This document shows, piece by piece, positions 46,077 through 57,036 of a stretch of 64,000 nucleotides of DNA (position 1 is the first letter of the stretch; every line of letters starts with the position of its first letter). A model generated the notes under the pieces. That model worked only from the letters and a program-made list of their open reading frames with translations, was not told the DNA's origin and did no database searches. The position numbers were made by a program, and so were the translations under genes. This DNA is from CAXBDP01 sp963974465 (GTDB lineage Bacteria > Bacteroidota > Bacteroidia > Cytophagales > Cyclobacteriaceae), in NCBI GenBank assembly GCA_049340005.1, contig JBMPIY010000003.1; one strand, written 5' to 3'.

Positions 46077-49000
46077 ATGAATAAAGAATATCCATCCTCC
46101 CGCTATTTTCGTCTCCTTGCTAGACACAGCAAGGAGCTAATGATGCTATTGGATAGCCATTTTGTGATTTCGGATGTCAACAACATCATTTCCAGAATTG
46201 CGAAATTCGAACCTGCTGAACTAGAAAATCAATCCCTCAAATCTTTTTTAGCATCCAATTCGGAAAAAAGGACATTACAAATACTTGAAGAGTTTGCCAA
46301 TTCAGAAGCACAATCCAAACCTATACAATTAGAAATTCTTGATAAAACAGCGGGCATAGTTTCTCTTAAAGGAACTATCAGCCGAATATCTGAAGAAGCA
46401 GAAGAGCAAAGTTATCTATTGAATTTGCAGCAGGAGAAAACTAAAAATGTATTTGAAGGAGCAAGAACTCAGCTTGAAACGCTACTTGCGAACACTGAAG
46501 AATCTTTTATCGTGGTGGATGCAAATTTCAATATTTCCATCCTCAACAAAGCTGCAAAAATACACTCCAAAGCCATATTAGGTGAGGAAATGCAAATTGG
46601 CAGATCGATACTCGACTATGCGGATCCTGATAGGTTATCTGCGTTGAAAGCGATGTTTGAGCAAGTGCTTGCAGGTAATAAAGTTAGCTATGAAGTAGCT
46701 GTTGGACTTGAGAAGACAAGTGTTTACATATTGAAGTATATTCCTATCAAAAATCAGTATGATGAGATAAATGGGATATTTATCATTACCGAAGATATAA
46801 CAAAGCAAAAGCAGCAGCTCGCACATATTAAAGAAAGTGAATTCAGATTTCGGTCTATCTTCGAAAACACTAAAGATGGTGTAATCCTCTCCTATACAGA
46901 TGGGACAAATTTTGCAGCAAATTCAGCAATATTGGAGCTGATTGGATATAGTCATGAGGAGTTTACCAATTTGAAAAGAGAGGACTTACTTGACCTTAGC
47001 CATCCCAATATAAACAAGTGGCTTACTGAACGGGAGATAAATAGGTATTGGAATGGCGAATTGACGGCAATAAGTAAAAATGGAGATAAAATACCCGTGC
47101 ATGTATCTAATGTGATATTTGAAGATGCCATTCACAAAGGAAATACATTATCTGTATTCACTGTGAGAGATAGGCGGGAGGAAAAGAAAATCGAAAATGA
47201 GCGATCCTTTATTACCTCCATTAGTCAAAGCTTACTTAGCGATTATTCATTCGCTCAAAGTTTACATCAACTACTAGTAATTGTAAACCAGTATTTTGGA
47301 TTTAGTTTGGGCGAGGTATGGATGCCAGACATGGATTACAAACGAATGAGGTTGAAGGTAAATAGAGCAGAAAACTCAAGCTTAAGCCATATTGTTGAAA
47401 ACTCGAAATATGTCTATTTTGATGTTAATGAAGGGTTTCCTGGCAAATGCTTCCATGCTAGTGAGGTTAGTTTTGTAAAGGATTTTATTACCGACATTAA
47501 TTTTCACCGTAAGGAGCTATTTGGGAACTCCAAACTCAAAGGAGTATTTTGTGTGCCATTATTCACCGAAAGTGAGCGTTTGGGAGTGCTTTTACTATTT
47601 GTAGAAAATGTGCCAACACCAAAAGAACTTAACGAAACTAAGGCGCTGCTTCAGAGCATGGCCAATCAAATTAGTCCAGAATTTAAACTTAAAAAAGCAG
47701 AAGAAGAGCTCCGAACCTTTTTCGAGACTTCACCCGATCTGCTTGGGATTGCAGGAAAAGATGGAAACTTTAAAAGGATAAATAAAGCTTTCACTCAGTT
47801 GTTAGGATACACAAGAGAGGAAATCCTGAGCACCCAATTTTCAGAATTCTTGCATCCTGATGATTTATCCAAAACGAAGCAATTGATAGAGCAGCAATTT
47901 GAAAATAGCGGAACAAAGTATTTTGAGAATAGATATATCACCAAATCGGGTGAGATCGTATGGATAGCATGGGCAGGTCAAGTCTCAGTTGTAGATGAAA
48001 TAGCCTATTTGGTAGGTAAAAATATTAGTGAGAGTAAAGCCATTGAAAAGGAGCTATCATTAAATCAAAGAGCACTTGAAACGGCCTTGAATAATTTGGA
48101 TAGTCTCACCAATAATTCGCCAGATATTATTTGTACCATTAGCAAGGACGGACGGTTTATAAGTGTAAATAAGACCTGCGAGAAAATATTAGGGTATTCT
48201 CCTAACCAGCTACAAGGAGTAAAGTATATAGACCTCGTACGTGAAGAGGATAAACCTATGACGAATCGTGTAGCAGAGGCAATAATGAGTGGTAAACCTA
48301 CCACTAATTTTGACAATAGATATTTATCAAAGAATGGTGATTTAGTTCCGCTAATCTGGTCTGCATGGTATTCGCAAGAGGATGAAATCATGTATGCCGT
48401 AGCTAGAGATGGCCGTGAAAAGATTGCTCAAGAGGAGGAAATAAAAAAGATCAATGAAAAACTTGTGGACGTCCTCGAAAACACGGGTGATGGTTTCAGT
48501 TCAATTTCAAATGATTATAAGATTACTTATTGGGACAAACTGGCAGAGCGTTACAGTGGGCTTTCAAGAAATGAGGTATTAGGCAAAGATATTAGAGAAA
48601 TTTCTTATGCGTATCCCGGCTCAAAATTTTATAAGGAATTGGATATTGCTATGCGCAATAGAGAGATTAGTCGATTCGAAGAGTATATGCCTGAATTAGA
48701 CTATTGGTATTCCACAAGTTTATATCCAACTCATTATGGCATTTCCATTTTTGTTCGGAATATAACCAAGGAAAAGAAAGGAATGGAGTTGTTTAAAGCA
48801 AGTCATGAACGCTACCAGTTTGTCTTTAAGGCGTCTAATGAGGCAATTTATGATTGGGACGTTATAAACAAAAGATTAATGTTTGGTGATGGATATACCA
48901 CCACTTATGGATATGAAGCTGGTGCTAATATGCCCTTAGCTGAATGGAGCAGCAAAATCCACCCTGAGGACCAAGAAAGAATTGAAGCTGACCTAACCCA

Positions 49001-49919
49001 AGTTGTTGCGAACTCAACGGAGGATATATGGAAAGCCAGTTACAGATACATGCGCAAAGATGGTGAATATGTTTATGTAAATGATGTAGGACATATTATA
49101 AGAAATCGAGAAGGAGAAGCCATTCGAATGGTTGGTGCTATGCGCGATGTAACCGAAGACAAAAAACATCAAAAACTGCTCGTAGAATTAAACACTGAAC
49201 TTGCCAAGCAAGCCAAGGAGCTGGCTAACTCAAATGAGGAATTGGAGAGTTTTGCTTATGTCGTATCCCATGATTTGCAAGAGCCTTTACGTATGGTCAC
49301 TAGTTTCTTACAATTGCTCGAAAGGAAATACAATGATTTGATTGATGATAGAGGAAAGCAATACATACACTTTGCAGTAGATGGAGCATCTAGAATGAAG
49401 ACCATATTAGTAGATTTGCTGGAATATTCGCGGGTGGGAAATGAGAAAGGTGGAATCAAGGATGTAAACCTAAATGAGGTGATGGAAAGTGTTCTCAAAA
49501 ACATGAGAAGCACGTTAGAATCTATACCAAAAAGTAGAATTGATTGGGATGAATTGCCCACCATCAAAGCAAATCAAACGGAGATGGTTCAGTTATTTCA
49601 AAACCTGCTGAGTAATGCCCTAAAGTATAGAAGCAATCAACCTCCCGCTGTTTTTGTACACAACAAAAGCACAGCAGATTATTGGCTCATCGGAGTGAGA
49701 GATAATGGTATTGGTATCGATAAACTCTATTTTGATAAAATTTTCATCATTTTTCAACGATTACATACAGATAAAAAGTACCAAGGGACAGGAATTGGTT
49801 TAGCTATTTGTAAAAAGATTGTGGAGAATCTCCACGGGAAGATTTGGGTAGAATCTGAAGTTGATAAAGGGAGTACTTTCTGGATGGAATTGCCGAAAAA
49901 CAGTTATTTTGTGGGCTGA
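46077..49919 (+). CDS. Soluble multi-PAS/GAF sensor histidine kinase
   Basis: This 1280-residue kinase has no TM segment or signal peptide, so it senses cytosolic cues. I see about seven PAS domains (about 10-130, 145-255, 265-385, 560-680, 690-800, 805-905, 915-1035), a GAF domain at about 395-550, a HisKA dimerisation domain with phospho-acceptor H1065 in SHDLQEP and an HATPase_c domain at about 1165-1280 ending DNGIGID and TGIGLAICKKIV. It has no receiver domain. The octamer appears at 46096, 47174 and 49641. It stands before another kinase and a response regulator, a plausible phosphorelay. Ligands are unknown. Confidence 0.88.
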   Translation: MNKEYPSSRYFRLLARHSKELMMLLDSHFVISDVNNIISRIAKFEPAELENQSLKSFLASNSEKRTLQILEEFANSEAQSKPIQLEILDKTAGIVSLKGTISRISEEAEEQSYLLNLQQEKTKNVFEGARTQLETLLANTEESFIVVDANFNISILNKAAKIHSKAILGEEMQIGRSILDYADPDRLSALKAMFEQVLAGNKVSYEVAVGLEKTSVYILKYIPIKNQYDEINGIFIITEDITKQKQQLAHIKESEFRFRSIFENTKDGVILSYTDGTNFAANSAILELIGYSHEEFTNLKREDLLDLSHPNINKWLTEREINRYWNGELTAISKNGDKIPVHVSNVIFEDAIHKGNTLSVFTVRDRREEKKIENERSFITSISQSLLSDYSFAQSLHQLLVIVNQYFGFSLGEVWMPDMDYKRMRLKVNRAENSSLSHIVENSKYVYFDVNEGFPGKCFHASEVSFVKDFITDINFHRKELFGNSKLKGVFCVPLFTESERLGVLLLFVENVPTPKELNETKALLQSMANQISPEFKLKKAEEELRTFFETSPDLLGIAGKDGNFKRINKAFTQLLGYTREEILSTQFSEFLHPDDLSKTKQLIEQQFENSGTKYFENRYITKSGEIVWIAWAGQVSVVDEIAYLVGKNISESKAIEKELSLNQRALETALNNLDSLTNNSPDIICTISKDGRFISVNKTCEKILGYSPNQLQGVKYIDLVREEDKPMTNRVAEAIMSGKPTTNFDNRYLSKNGDLVPLIWSAWYSQEDEIMYAVARDGREKIAQEEEIKKINEKLVDVLENTGDGFSSISNDYKITYWDKLAERYSGLSRNEVLGKDIREISYAYPGSKFYKELDIAMRNREISRFEEYMPELDYWYSTSLYPTHYGISIFVRNITKEKKGMELFKASHERYQFVFKASNEAIYDWDVINKRLMFGDGYTTTYGYEAGANMPLAEWSSKIHPEDQERIEADLTQVVANSTEDIWKASYRYMRKDGEYVYVNDVGHIIRNREGEAIRMVGAMRDVTEDKKHQKLLVELNTELAKQAKELANSNEELESFAYVVSHDLQEPLRMVTSFLQLLERKYNDLIDDRGKQYIHFAVDGASRMKTILVDLLEYSRVGNEKGGIKDVNLNEVMESVLKNMRSTLESIPKSRIDWDELPTIKANQTEMVQLFQNLLSNALKYRSNQPPAVFVHNKSTADYWLIGVRDNGIGIDKLYFDKIFIIFQRLHTDKKYQGTGIGLAICKKIVENLHGKIWVESEVDKGSTFWMELPKNSYFVG

Positions 49920-50040
49920 TATTTACTATAAGTCTAGTCTGAGTTTATAATTATTAAATAAATCAGAAAGATTATGAAAGGTAATATTAAGTTTTTATCG
50001 TTAATTAATCATACTTTAGCCTAATTATGTATTGCAGCTA

Positions 50041-52245
50041 ATGGGTGAATCGAAAAGAATTTTAATTATTGAGGATAATTTCGGTGATCAACTGATATTA
50101 AAGGAATATTTGTCAGACTCGAGTATCGATTTTATTCAAACCGATTGTGTTGAAAGTCTTACAGAAGGAATTGCCCATATCGAAAATCAGTCCTATGATA
50201 TTGTGTTTCTTGATTTAAATTTATCTGATAGCAAGGGACTTGTAACATTCAACCATTTGCTTCAAAGATTTCCTAATCAAGGGATATTGGTTCTATCTGG
50301 ATTGGATGATGAGGCTATTGGAATGCAGGCGGTGAGTGACGGAGCACTTGACTATTTGGTAAAAGGCAAACTCGATCCCTTTCTATTAGAGAAAACATTA
50401 CGCTATGCTTTCGAGCGTATGCGCTACATCAAGGAACTAAAGGACTCTGAGCAAAAATATAAGTATCTGTTTAAGTATAATCCATTCCCAATGTGGATTA
50501 CAGACCGGAAGGCACACCGGATATTGAATGCAAATGAAGCTGCTTTAAATACTTATGGTTATACTAGAGAAGAGTTTCTTGGGATGTCCACTTTTGATTT
50601 TCGTTCGGATGCTGAAAAGGTGCGACTGAAAAACTACTATACTCGTGAAAGTGACGCATTTGGATATATCAATGCAGGAGAATGGAAACACTTGACTAAA
50701 GCAGGAAAGGAAATTGAAGTATCTATTTATACTCAACGACTTACCTATGAAGGTGCAGATGCTAGGTTAGTGGCTATTTATGATATTACTGAACAAAATA
50801 AAACGAAAGAGAAGCTAAGTAAAAGTGAATTGAAGTTTCGCTCATTAGCTGAAAATTTCCCAAATGGTGTAATAGCACTGCTGGACAAAGATTTGAAAAT
50901 TGTTTACACTGATGGGACAGGCTTCGCTAGAGAGGGCCTAAATCCTAGAGATTTTGAAGGGCGATTTTATCCAGATTTGTTTGATATTGATAATAAGCAG
51001 CTTGCAGAAAGTGAATTGAACAAAGTATTAGCAGGCGAATCTTCCATTTTCCAATTATCTGCTGAATCCAGAACCTATTTGGTTAGTGCAATAGCACTTG
51101 AAAATAAGGGTCATGAAGATGGGGGAATTATTCTCAGCACTTTTGAAATCACTGAGCAAAGAAAGGCTGAGGAACAGATTTATTTCCAGGCAGAAATATT
51201 ACAAAATATCAAAGAATCTGTTGTGGTAACAGATTCCAAAGGCATTATCACTTATTGGAATGGAGGTGCAGAGGCATTTCTAGGTTTTGAGGCAAGTGAA
51301 GTGCTTGGTAACAACATCAAATCGATTTACCCTGAAACTTCTCGACTCAGTAATAGCGTACGTGAGGAATTGATTAAGCATGGTCAAATTTCTGACGAGA
51401 TCAATCTTAAGCATAAAAATGGTGAAATCAAATGGATACTATCCATCAGGAAAGGACTTTTTGATAAGCATGGTAACTTTATGGGTATTATTGGAGTGAG
51501 CCATGATATTACAGAAAGGAAACAAATTGAACATGAGCAAGCCCTACTAACTGAAGAACTGAGCAGACAAAACAAAGAGCTTCAGCAATTCTCTTATATA
51601 GTTTCGCACAATTTGCGAGCGCCAATAGTGAATATCCGATCCTTTTTAAATTTGCTTGAAATAGATGATATCCAAGATGATTGGAATAAAGAGATAATTG
51701 GGAAACTTGATATTGCTATCCAGAGGATGGAAAGCACATTAGGGGATTTAATCAACGCTATATCATTCAAAAAAGATACAACTGTTCCTAAAACAGAGAT
51801 TTATCTTGACTCATTTTGTGAAGGGATTTTGCAAAGTATTGAGCATCAATTTAAAAAAGCTAAGGCTGAGATTAGCACGGACTTCTCCAAAGCTTCATCA
51901 ATCTTGTACTTGCCTTTTCATCTGGAAAATATTTTGATGAACTTATTTACAAATGCTATAAAATATAAAAAACCAGATGTGCCGTTGAAATTGGCTATAC
52001 AGTCTTATAACGAAGGTCAGTTTTTGATAATCGAAGTTTCGGACAATGGGTTGGGAATTGATTTAGCCAAATTCGAAGATAGAATTTTTGGCCTATACCA
52101 AAGATTTCACGAAAACGTGTCTGATGGAAGAGGAATAGGTTTATATTTGATAAAAAATCAACTAAAGGCCATGGGCGGAGATCTATTGATTGAGAGTCAA
52201 GTAGGTGTTGGTTCTACATTCAAAGCTTACATCAAAAGAAGTTAA
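50041..52245 (+). CDS. Receiver-PAS hybrid histidine kinase
   Basis: This protein of 734 residues starts with a receiver domain whose phospho-acceptor is D58 (VFLDLNLSD), then several PAS domains, then a HisKA domain with H523 in SHNLRAP and an HATPase_c domain (SDNGLGID and GRGIGLYLIKN). It has no TM segment. The ATG at 50041 is chosen over a TTG three codons upstream. A receiver at the front of a kinase suggests input from another phosphorelay protein, perhaps the kinase just upstream. Its stop is one base before the next gene. Confidence 0.87.
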   Translation: MGESKRILIIEDNFGDQLILKEYLSDSSIDFIQTDCVESLTEGIAHIENQSYDIVFLDLNLSDSKGLVTFNHLLQRFPNQGILVLSGLDDEAIGMQAVSDGALDYLVKGKLDPFLLEKTLRYAFERMRYIKELKDSEQKYKYLFKYNPFPMWITDRKAHRILNANEAALNTYGYTREEFLGMSTFDFRSDAEKVRLKNYYTRESDAFGYINAGEWKHLTKAGKEIEVSIYTQRLTYEGADARLVAIYDITEQNKTKEKLSKSELKFRSLAENFPNGVIALLDKDLKIVYTDGTGFAREGLNPRDFEGRFYPDLFDIDNKQLAESELNKVLAGESSIFQLSAESRTYLVSAIALENKGHEDGGIILSTFEITEQRKAEEQIYFQAEILQNIKESVVVTDSKGIITYWNGGAEAFLGFEASEVLGNNIKSIYPETSRLSNSVREELIKHGQISDEINLKHKNGEIKWILSIRKGLFDKHGNFMGIIGVSHDITERKQIEHEQALLTEELSRQNKELQQFSYIVSHNLRAPIVNIRSFLNLLEIDDIQDDWNKEIIGKLDIAIQRMESTLGDLINAISFKKDTTVPKTEIYLDSFCEGILQSIEHQFKKAKAEISTDFSKASSILYLPFHLENILMNLFTNAIKYKKPDVPLKLAIQSYNEGQFLIIEVSDNGLGIDLAKFEDRIFGLYQRFHENVSDGRGIGLYLIKNQLKAMGGDLLIESQVGVGSTFKAYIKRS

Positions 52246-52246
52246 T

Positions 52247-52642
52247 ATGAAGAGAGTTTGGATAATCGACGATGACGATCTTTATGTTTTTATATGCAAG
52301 AAAATGCTGAATAAATTGGGTCTAGAGAATGACATGATAGAGAGTTTCCCGAATGGAAAAGCAGGGCTTGACAGTATTAAGAATAGAGATGACAAGGATA
52401 AACTGCCTTCGCTTATTCTTCTTGACATAAATATGCCAATTATGAATGGCTGGGACTTTTTAGACGAAATTGATCCTTACCTCAAAAAACTTCCCGATGA
52501 CCTTACCATAGCCATTCTTTCATCTTCGGTAGAGCCATCCGATAAGGCCAAAGCCCTTAGCTACAACGAGGTGCAAGACTACATTTCGAAGCCGGTAAAT
52601 ATTGAAGATTTAAAACGCTTCCTTTTTGTAAACCAAGCATAG
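52247..52642 (+). CDS. Single-domain response regulator
   Basis: This protein of 131 residues is a lone receiver domain. It has the acidic start IDDDD, phospho-acceptor D60 in LLDINMP and the conserved lysine in YISKPVN. There is no output domain, so it may act as a shuttle to another protein. It starts one base after the hybrid kinase, and they are likely co-transcribed. I use the ATG at 52247 instead of an upstream in-frame start inside the kinase gene. Confidence 0.88.
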   Translation: MKRVWIIDDDDLYVFICKKMLNKLGLENDMIESFPNGKAGLDSIKNRDDKDKLPSLILLDINMPIMNGWDFLDEIDPYLKKLPDDLTIAILSSSVEPSDKAKALSYNEVQDYISKPVNIEDLKRFLFVNQA

Positions 52643-52697
52643 CATTTGCTTATTCCTCTACAGCGATTGCTTATCTTAGCTATTGTAAAGAGAGATT

Positions 52698-55600
52698 GTG
52701 AGCAAAAAAAGAAAAAAGAAAAGCCTGGTAATAGGAACCTCAAGCGTGTTCCTGCTAATGTTGATCCTCATAATTTACCTATGGTGGTCACCAGGCGGAG
52801 TACTCACTCGTATGATCGAACGTTGGCTGCAAGCCGAGCTTGGCTCAAATGTTGAATTCAGCCTCGGTAAAGCTAAAATCCAACTAATCAGCAATAACCT
52901 AACACTTGAAAATATTAGTTTCTATCAAATTGATGATGATTTACAGCCAGAACCATGGATTATCCAATCATTATTTGTAGAAGATATTTCTCTATGGAAA
53001 TTTCTAAGAACACGAGAATTAGAAATAGACAAAATAATCATTAAGGATCCATCCTTTAAAATAAACTGGAAAACCACCGAACAAGGGCCTGATAAAAATA
53101 TCCCTCAAGCATTGGGCAATCTCTTCAGAAGAGGTAAAATCAATTATGTAGAGGTTCAGAATATCGATCTCAATATAATTGGTGAAAATGAGCAGGGCTA
53201 TTTCCTTCAAAACTCAATGATGGACCTAAAGCTTTGGCAGCTTCAATTGAACCTAAGCGAAACCAATGAGGTGAGTGTTTCATTAGATGATTTTGCCCTG
53301 GTGATTACCGATTATGAATTGATGCTTCCTGATAACCTCCATTTGTTGAAAGCCAGTAAGGCTGAAATAAATACGCTTTTCGGAGAAATAAAGGCTAGCA
53401 ATGTCTCCTTAATAGCCATCGATAGTTTAGGGCGGGAGGATAAACTGCTATTCGACTTCCATTTTCCAGAAATCCGCATAAGAAGTGATATCATGGCCAA
53501 TTTCGAGCAAAAGAACCTGAAAATTGATACACTCATTATACAGGATCCTTCACTAAGACTCATCAGTGATTTATCATTTTCGGTGATAGATAATGAAGTA
53601 GAAAACCCAAATCCATACGACCTGATCAATGGGATGTTTAGCTCATTAGAAATTGGGTGGTTGCAAATAGTAGAGGGCAATCTGAAAATTGGGAGGTATT
53701 GGGATGAACTCGATGGCAGAATCAATGCAAGTAGAGTCAATATAGAACTCAATGACTTCTTGATCGATTCCACCTCATATCTCGATCCATTGAGGATAGC
53801 TCTTTCGCAAAGTATTGAAGGGAGTATGGAAGGACTTTCATTGGAGCTAAATGATAGCATTCACGTATTGACTTCCACAGAGCTAATATTATCCTCCCGC
53901 GACAACGTATTTCGTGGTACCAATATCGAAATTCAACCTAATGATATATCTGATGCGCAATTAATGGCGCAAGGTTCTCCATTTTTTAAAATTTACGTAC
54001 CAGAACTCGATTTATCTGGTGCTCGATTAGACGAGATGTTTCATGGCAAATTTTTCGAATCTCAAAAACTATTAATTAACCAACCGAGAATTTTTCTAAA
54101 TTTCTCCCAAACCAATAAAGAAGAAGACCAAGCCTCACAAGACATTGATTTATACAGCCTTGTTTCAGAGTTTTTCCAATTTGTGAAGATCGAAGAGCTC
54201 AACATTAATGAAGGACGTCTAATAATTACCAATCAAAAGGATGTGGGTAGAGATACGCTTTCGATTGGGAAAATTGCCTTCAATCTATATGGTTTTGAGA
54301 TTGATTCTACCACCTCTCAGCGTACTATGGACAAGCTTTTCTACGCAAGGGATTTGTCGATGGAAATAGAAGATTATCAACTTAAATTGGCGGATGGTAT
54401 TCATCAGCTTCGAGCTTCTGGATTGTCACTAAATACAATTGACTCAACCATTGCTATTCAAAATGTGCGCTTATCGCCCATAAATAGCTCTAGACGAAGA
54501 AATCGCAATGCCACAACCTATTTCGATATTAGCATTCCCCAGTTGCAATTAGCTGGCGCCAGTATTAAAGATGCCTTTTATAAGGAGAATGTCACAATTA
54601 GGCTAGTAGAGGCGACAAAGCCAATTTTTGATACTGAAACTATTAGTCAAGCCAAGGTAAAAGACCCTTCCGAAAATCGAAACCCAATGTCTAGCTTAGA
54701 AGGTTTGGAGGAAATTTTCGAACAATATATTAACCATCTGTATATTGGTGAAGTAGCCATTTCGCATGGCGAGTGGAATTCTACATTGACACAGTCAAAT
54801 AAACTTAATTGGGCAGTGAACACGAAAATTGATGCATCTATATATGAATTATCATTTTCACCAAAGTTGAGCACACAAGCTGAATTTGATGCAACGAATA
54901 CCACTTTTCAGCTGAGAGATTTTGATCTAACATTGCCAGATAATCTGCATAAAGTAAAAGCGCAAATGGTAGATTTTGATTGGCTCACGGGAAAGCTCAA
55001 AGTAGCTGGACTCGATATTGATCCTTCTGGACCAGAGCAAAATAAAACCACTTTACGCGTTTCAGCTGATTCACTTATATTAGATAACTATTCGCCCAGT
55101 AAGACAACCCTATTTATAGCAGCTACTGGGCCACTCAGTTTGTACAATCCGGATGTAGAAATAGTTTTGTCTGCAATGGATAAGCAAGCTTCCGTAGACT
55201 CAGTGGTGGCGAATGTACTTGGGCCAACTATGCAAGTAAATGGAGGGTTGGTCCAGAATGGCAAATTTCGATTATTGCAGCAAAAAGGCGAGGAAGTCTT
55301 GCCCTTGCTTAGCACCAAATTTGAATGGGTAGGCGATACGGTGAATGTGCTCGGCGATGAGAAGGATTATACGCTCAAAGTAATCCAAAACACCTTATTT
55401 ACTCAGTTGCGAGACCTAACCTTCTATGGAGGAGACTCTAGTAAACATCATTTGACGATGGAGCTGCTGAATTACCGTAAAACAGGTAACAGGCTGGAGG
55501 CAAGAAACTTGAAATATATACCGCTTGATTCTGTGAGTAAACCTGAATTGCGTCTTCAGCTGGAAGGATTGATATTGAGTGATTTTGATCCTGTTTTGCT

Positions 55601-56894
55601 TTATACCAAAAAGGAAATGCGGGCTGGATTGGTGGAGTTTTATAAACCCGAGGCTTGGATTATTCCCAACCAATCCGATATGGAAATGGAATTGAAAATA
55701 CCTGCCGGGCTCAATGCATTGGACCTACAAACGATCAATTTAGCTGAAGGAAAATTACATACAATCAATGTAACGAATAATAAGTGGGATACACTCACGA
55801 TCGGAGGATTGCAAGGCCAAACCCGTGGATTTCTAATTGATAATCAGCACTCCAGCAATATTTATGGGAAGGAATTGCAACTCTCCTTAGAAGGCATTTC
55901 AGTTGATTTGCCAGATAGCTTACACAGAATCAGTACAGGCCCCATTAGCTTCGATACGGAGAATAACTCCATGACAGTAGATTCATTTTTCTTCACTCCA
56001 GTGCTAGAGCGGGATGCTTATTTGAAGAAAGTAGGCTATTCTACAGATTACATAAATGTAAGAACAGGTAAGGTCAATTTCGAAGGTATTGATGTAAAGG
56101 CTTTTCTAGATAATAAGGATGTTGTTGCTGATAAGGTGCATGTATATGATATGGTGATAGATGATTTCCGTGATAGAAATTACATGGAACGCGACACTCA
56201 ATTACCAGTAATTCCCATGCAGGCAATTATGAACTTGGAAAATAGCATTATCATAAATGAGCTGCTAGTTCATAATGCAGATATCAGTTATAGCGAATTA
56301 GCCAATGATGGCGTCGTACCCGGAGTATTAAGATTTGAAAATGTAAATGCGAGTATATCTAATATTTCCAACCAATTGCCAATTGGTGGAGATACGCTTC
56401 TGACAGAATTAAAAGCTACGGCTGATTTGATGGGTCAAGGTAAAATGGAAATGCAGTTTAGTACCCAAATTGCTGATACAATCAATCATCAATTTCGCTT
56501 AAGCGGGAGGGTATATTCCATGCCTTTAATTGCTTTTAATGATATTTTGAAGCCAGTTACATTTGTAGAAGTTACCTCTGGCAATTTGCGTCAAATGGAC
56601 TTTTACTTCGATGCAAATAAGGATGCCGCAAATGGAAAACTACGTATGGATTACCGTAAACTGAGAGTAGCTATATACAATGCTGAAACACAGAATATGG
56701 ATGAAGAGCGCGTATTTATGTCTTTTATGGCTAATACATTTGTGATCAAAAACCGAAGCAGCCGAAGATTGGGTCGAGCCAAAGAACAGGACATCCTATT
56801 CAAAAGAGATCCTGAAAAGTCTATATTTAATTATTGGTGGAAAAGTATCCTGAGTGGTATTAAACCTTCGCTTGGGTTGAAGAACAATGACTAG
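52698..56894 (+). CDS. Large AsmA/DUF748-like protein with ~180-residue repeats
   Basis: This 1398-residue protein starts with GTG (52698), a basic stretch and one TM segment (about residues 10-28), then a long beta-rich region. Similar segments recur with the pattern L-x-D-x-(L/I)-H: at residues 210, 384, 564, 746 and 1071, about 180 residues apart with one gap where a degenerate copy may lie near 910. AsmA and TamB-like proteins bridge the envelope and move phospholipids or assist outer-membrane assembly. This protein resembles them in layout, but the family assignment is uncertain. It has octamers at 53432, 53893 and 56503. Confidence 0.65.
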   Translation: MSKKRKKKSLVIGTSSVFLLMLILIIYLWWSPGGVLTRMIERWLQAELGSNVEFSLGKAKIQLISNNLTLENISFYQIDDDLQPEPWIIQSLFVEDISLWKFLRTRELEIDKIIIKDPSFKINWKTTEQGPDKNIPQALGNLFRRGKINYVEVQNIDLNIIGENEQGYFLQNSMMDLKLWQLQLNLSETNEVSVSLDDFALVITDYELMLPDNLHLLKASKAEINTLFGEIKASNVSLIAIDSLGREDKLLFDFHFPEIRIRSDIMANFEQKNLKIDTLIIQDPSLRLISDLSFSVIDNEVENPNPYDLINGMFSSLEIGWLQIVEGNLKIGRYWDELDGRINASRVNIELNDFLIDSTSYLDPLRIALSQSIEGSMEGLSLELNDSIHVLTSTELILSSRDNVFRGTNIEIQPNDISDAQLMAQGSPFFKIYVPELDLSGARLDEMFHGKFFESQKLLINQPRIFLNFSQTNKEEDQASQDIDLYSLVSEFFQFVKIEELNINEGRLIITNQKDVGRDTLSIGKIAFNLYGFEIDSTTSQRTMDKLFYARDLSMEIEDYQLKLADGIHQLRASGLSLNTIDSTIAIQNVRLSPINSSRRRNRNATTYFDISIPQLQLAGASIKDAFYKENVTIRLVEATKPIFDTETISQAKVKDPSENRNPMSSLEGLEEIFEQYINHLYIGEVAISHGEWNSTLTQSNKLNWAVNTKIDASIYELSFSPKLSTQAEFDATNTTFQLRDFDLTLPDNLHKVKAQMVDFDWLTGKLKVAGLDIDPSGPEQNKTTLRVSADSLILDNYSPSKTTLFIAATGPLSLYNPDVEIVLSAMDKQASVDSVVANVLGPTMQVNGGLVQNGKFRLLQQKGEEVLPLLSTKFEWVGDTVNVLGDEKDYTLKVIQNTLFTQLRDLTFYGGDSSKHHLTMELLNYRKTGNRLEARNLKYIPLDSVSKPELRLQLEGLILSDFDPVLLYTKKEMRAGLVEFYKPEAWIIPNQSDMEMELKIPAGLNALDLQTINLAEGKLHTINVTNNKWDTLTIGGLQGQTRGFLIDNQHSSNIYGKELQLSLEGISVDLPDSLHRISTGPISFDTENNSMTVDSFFFTPVLERDAYLKKVGYSTDYINVRTGKVNFEGIDVKAFLDNKDVVADKVHVYDMVIDDFRDRNYMERDTQLPVIPMQAIMNLENSIIINELLVHNADISYSELANDGVVPGVLRFENVNASISNISNQLPIGGDTLLTELKATADLMGQGKMEMQFSTQIADTINHQFRLSGRVYSMPLIAFNDILKPVTFVEVTSGNLRQMDFYFDANKDAANGKLRMDYRKLRVAIYNAETQNMDEERVFMSFMANTFVIKNRSSRRLGRAKEQDILFKRDPEKSIFNYWWKSILSGIKPSLGLKNND

Positions 56895-57036
56895 ATAGAC
56901 CCTAACCTCCCGCCTTTTTCAGAAATGCAGTATGCTGAATGTCTGAATTTTACATTTCAGAGTGATTTATGTTATGTAGATATTAACAAATGAATGGCGC
57001 TTAGTAACATTGTGGAAATACTAAACTATTTCAACA

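Noticed and set aside
53312..53860. A 182-codon antisense reading frame inside the AsmA-like gene.
   Set aside because: It lies wholly within a strongly supported gene on the other strand and its protein is low-complexity, as expected for a shadow frame.
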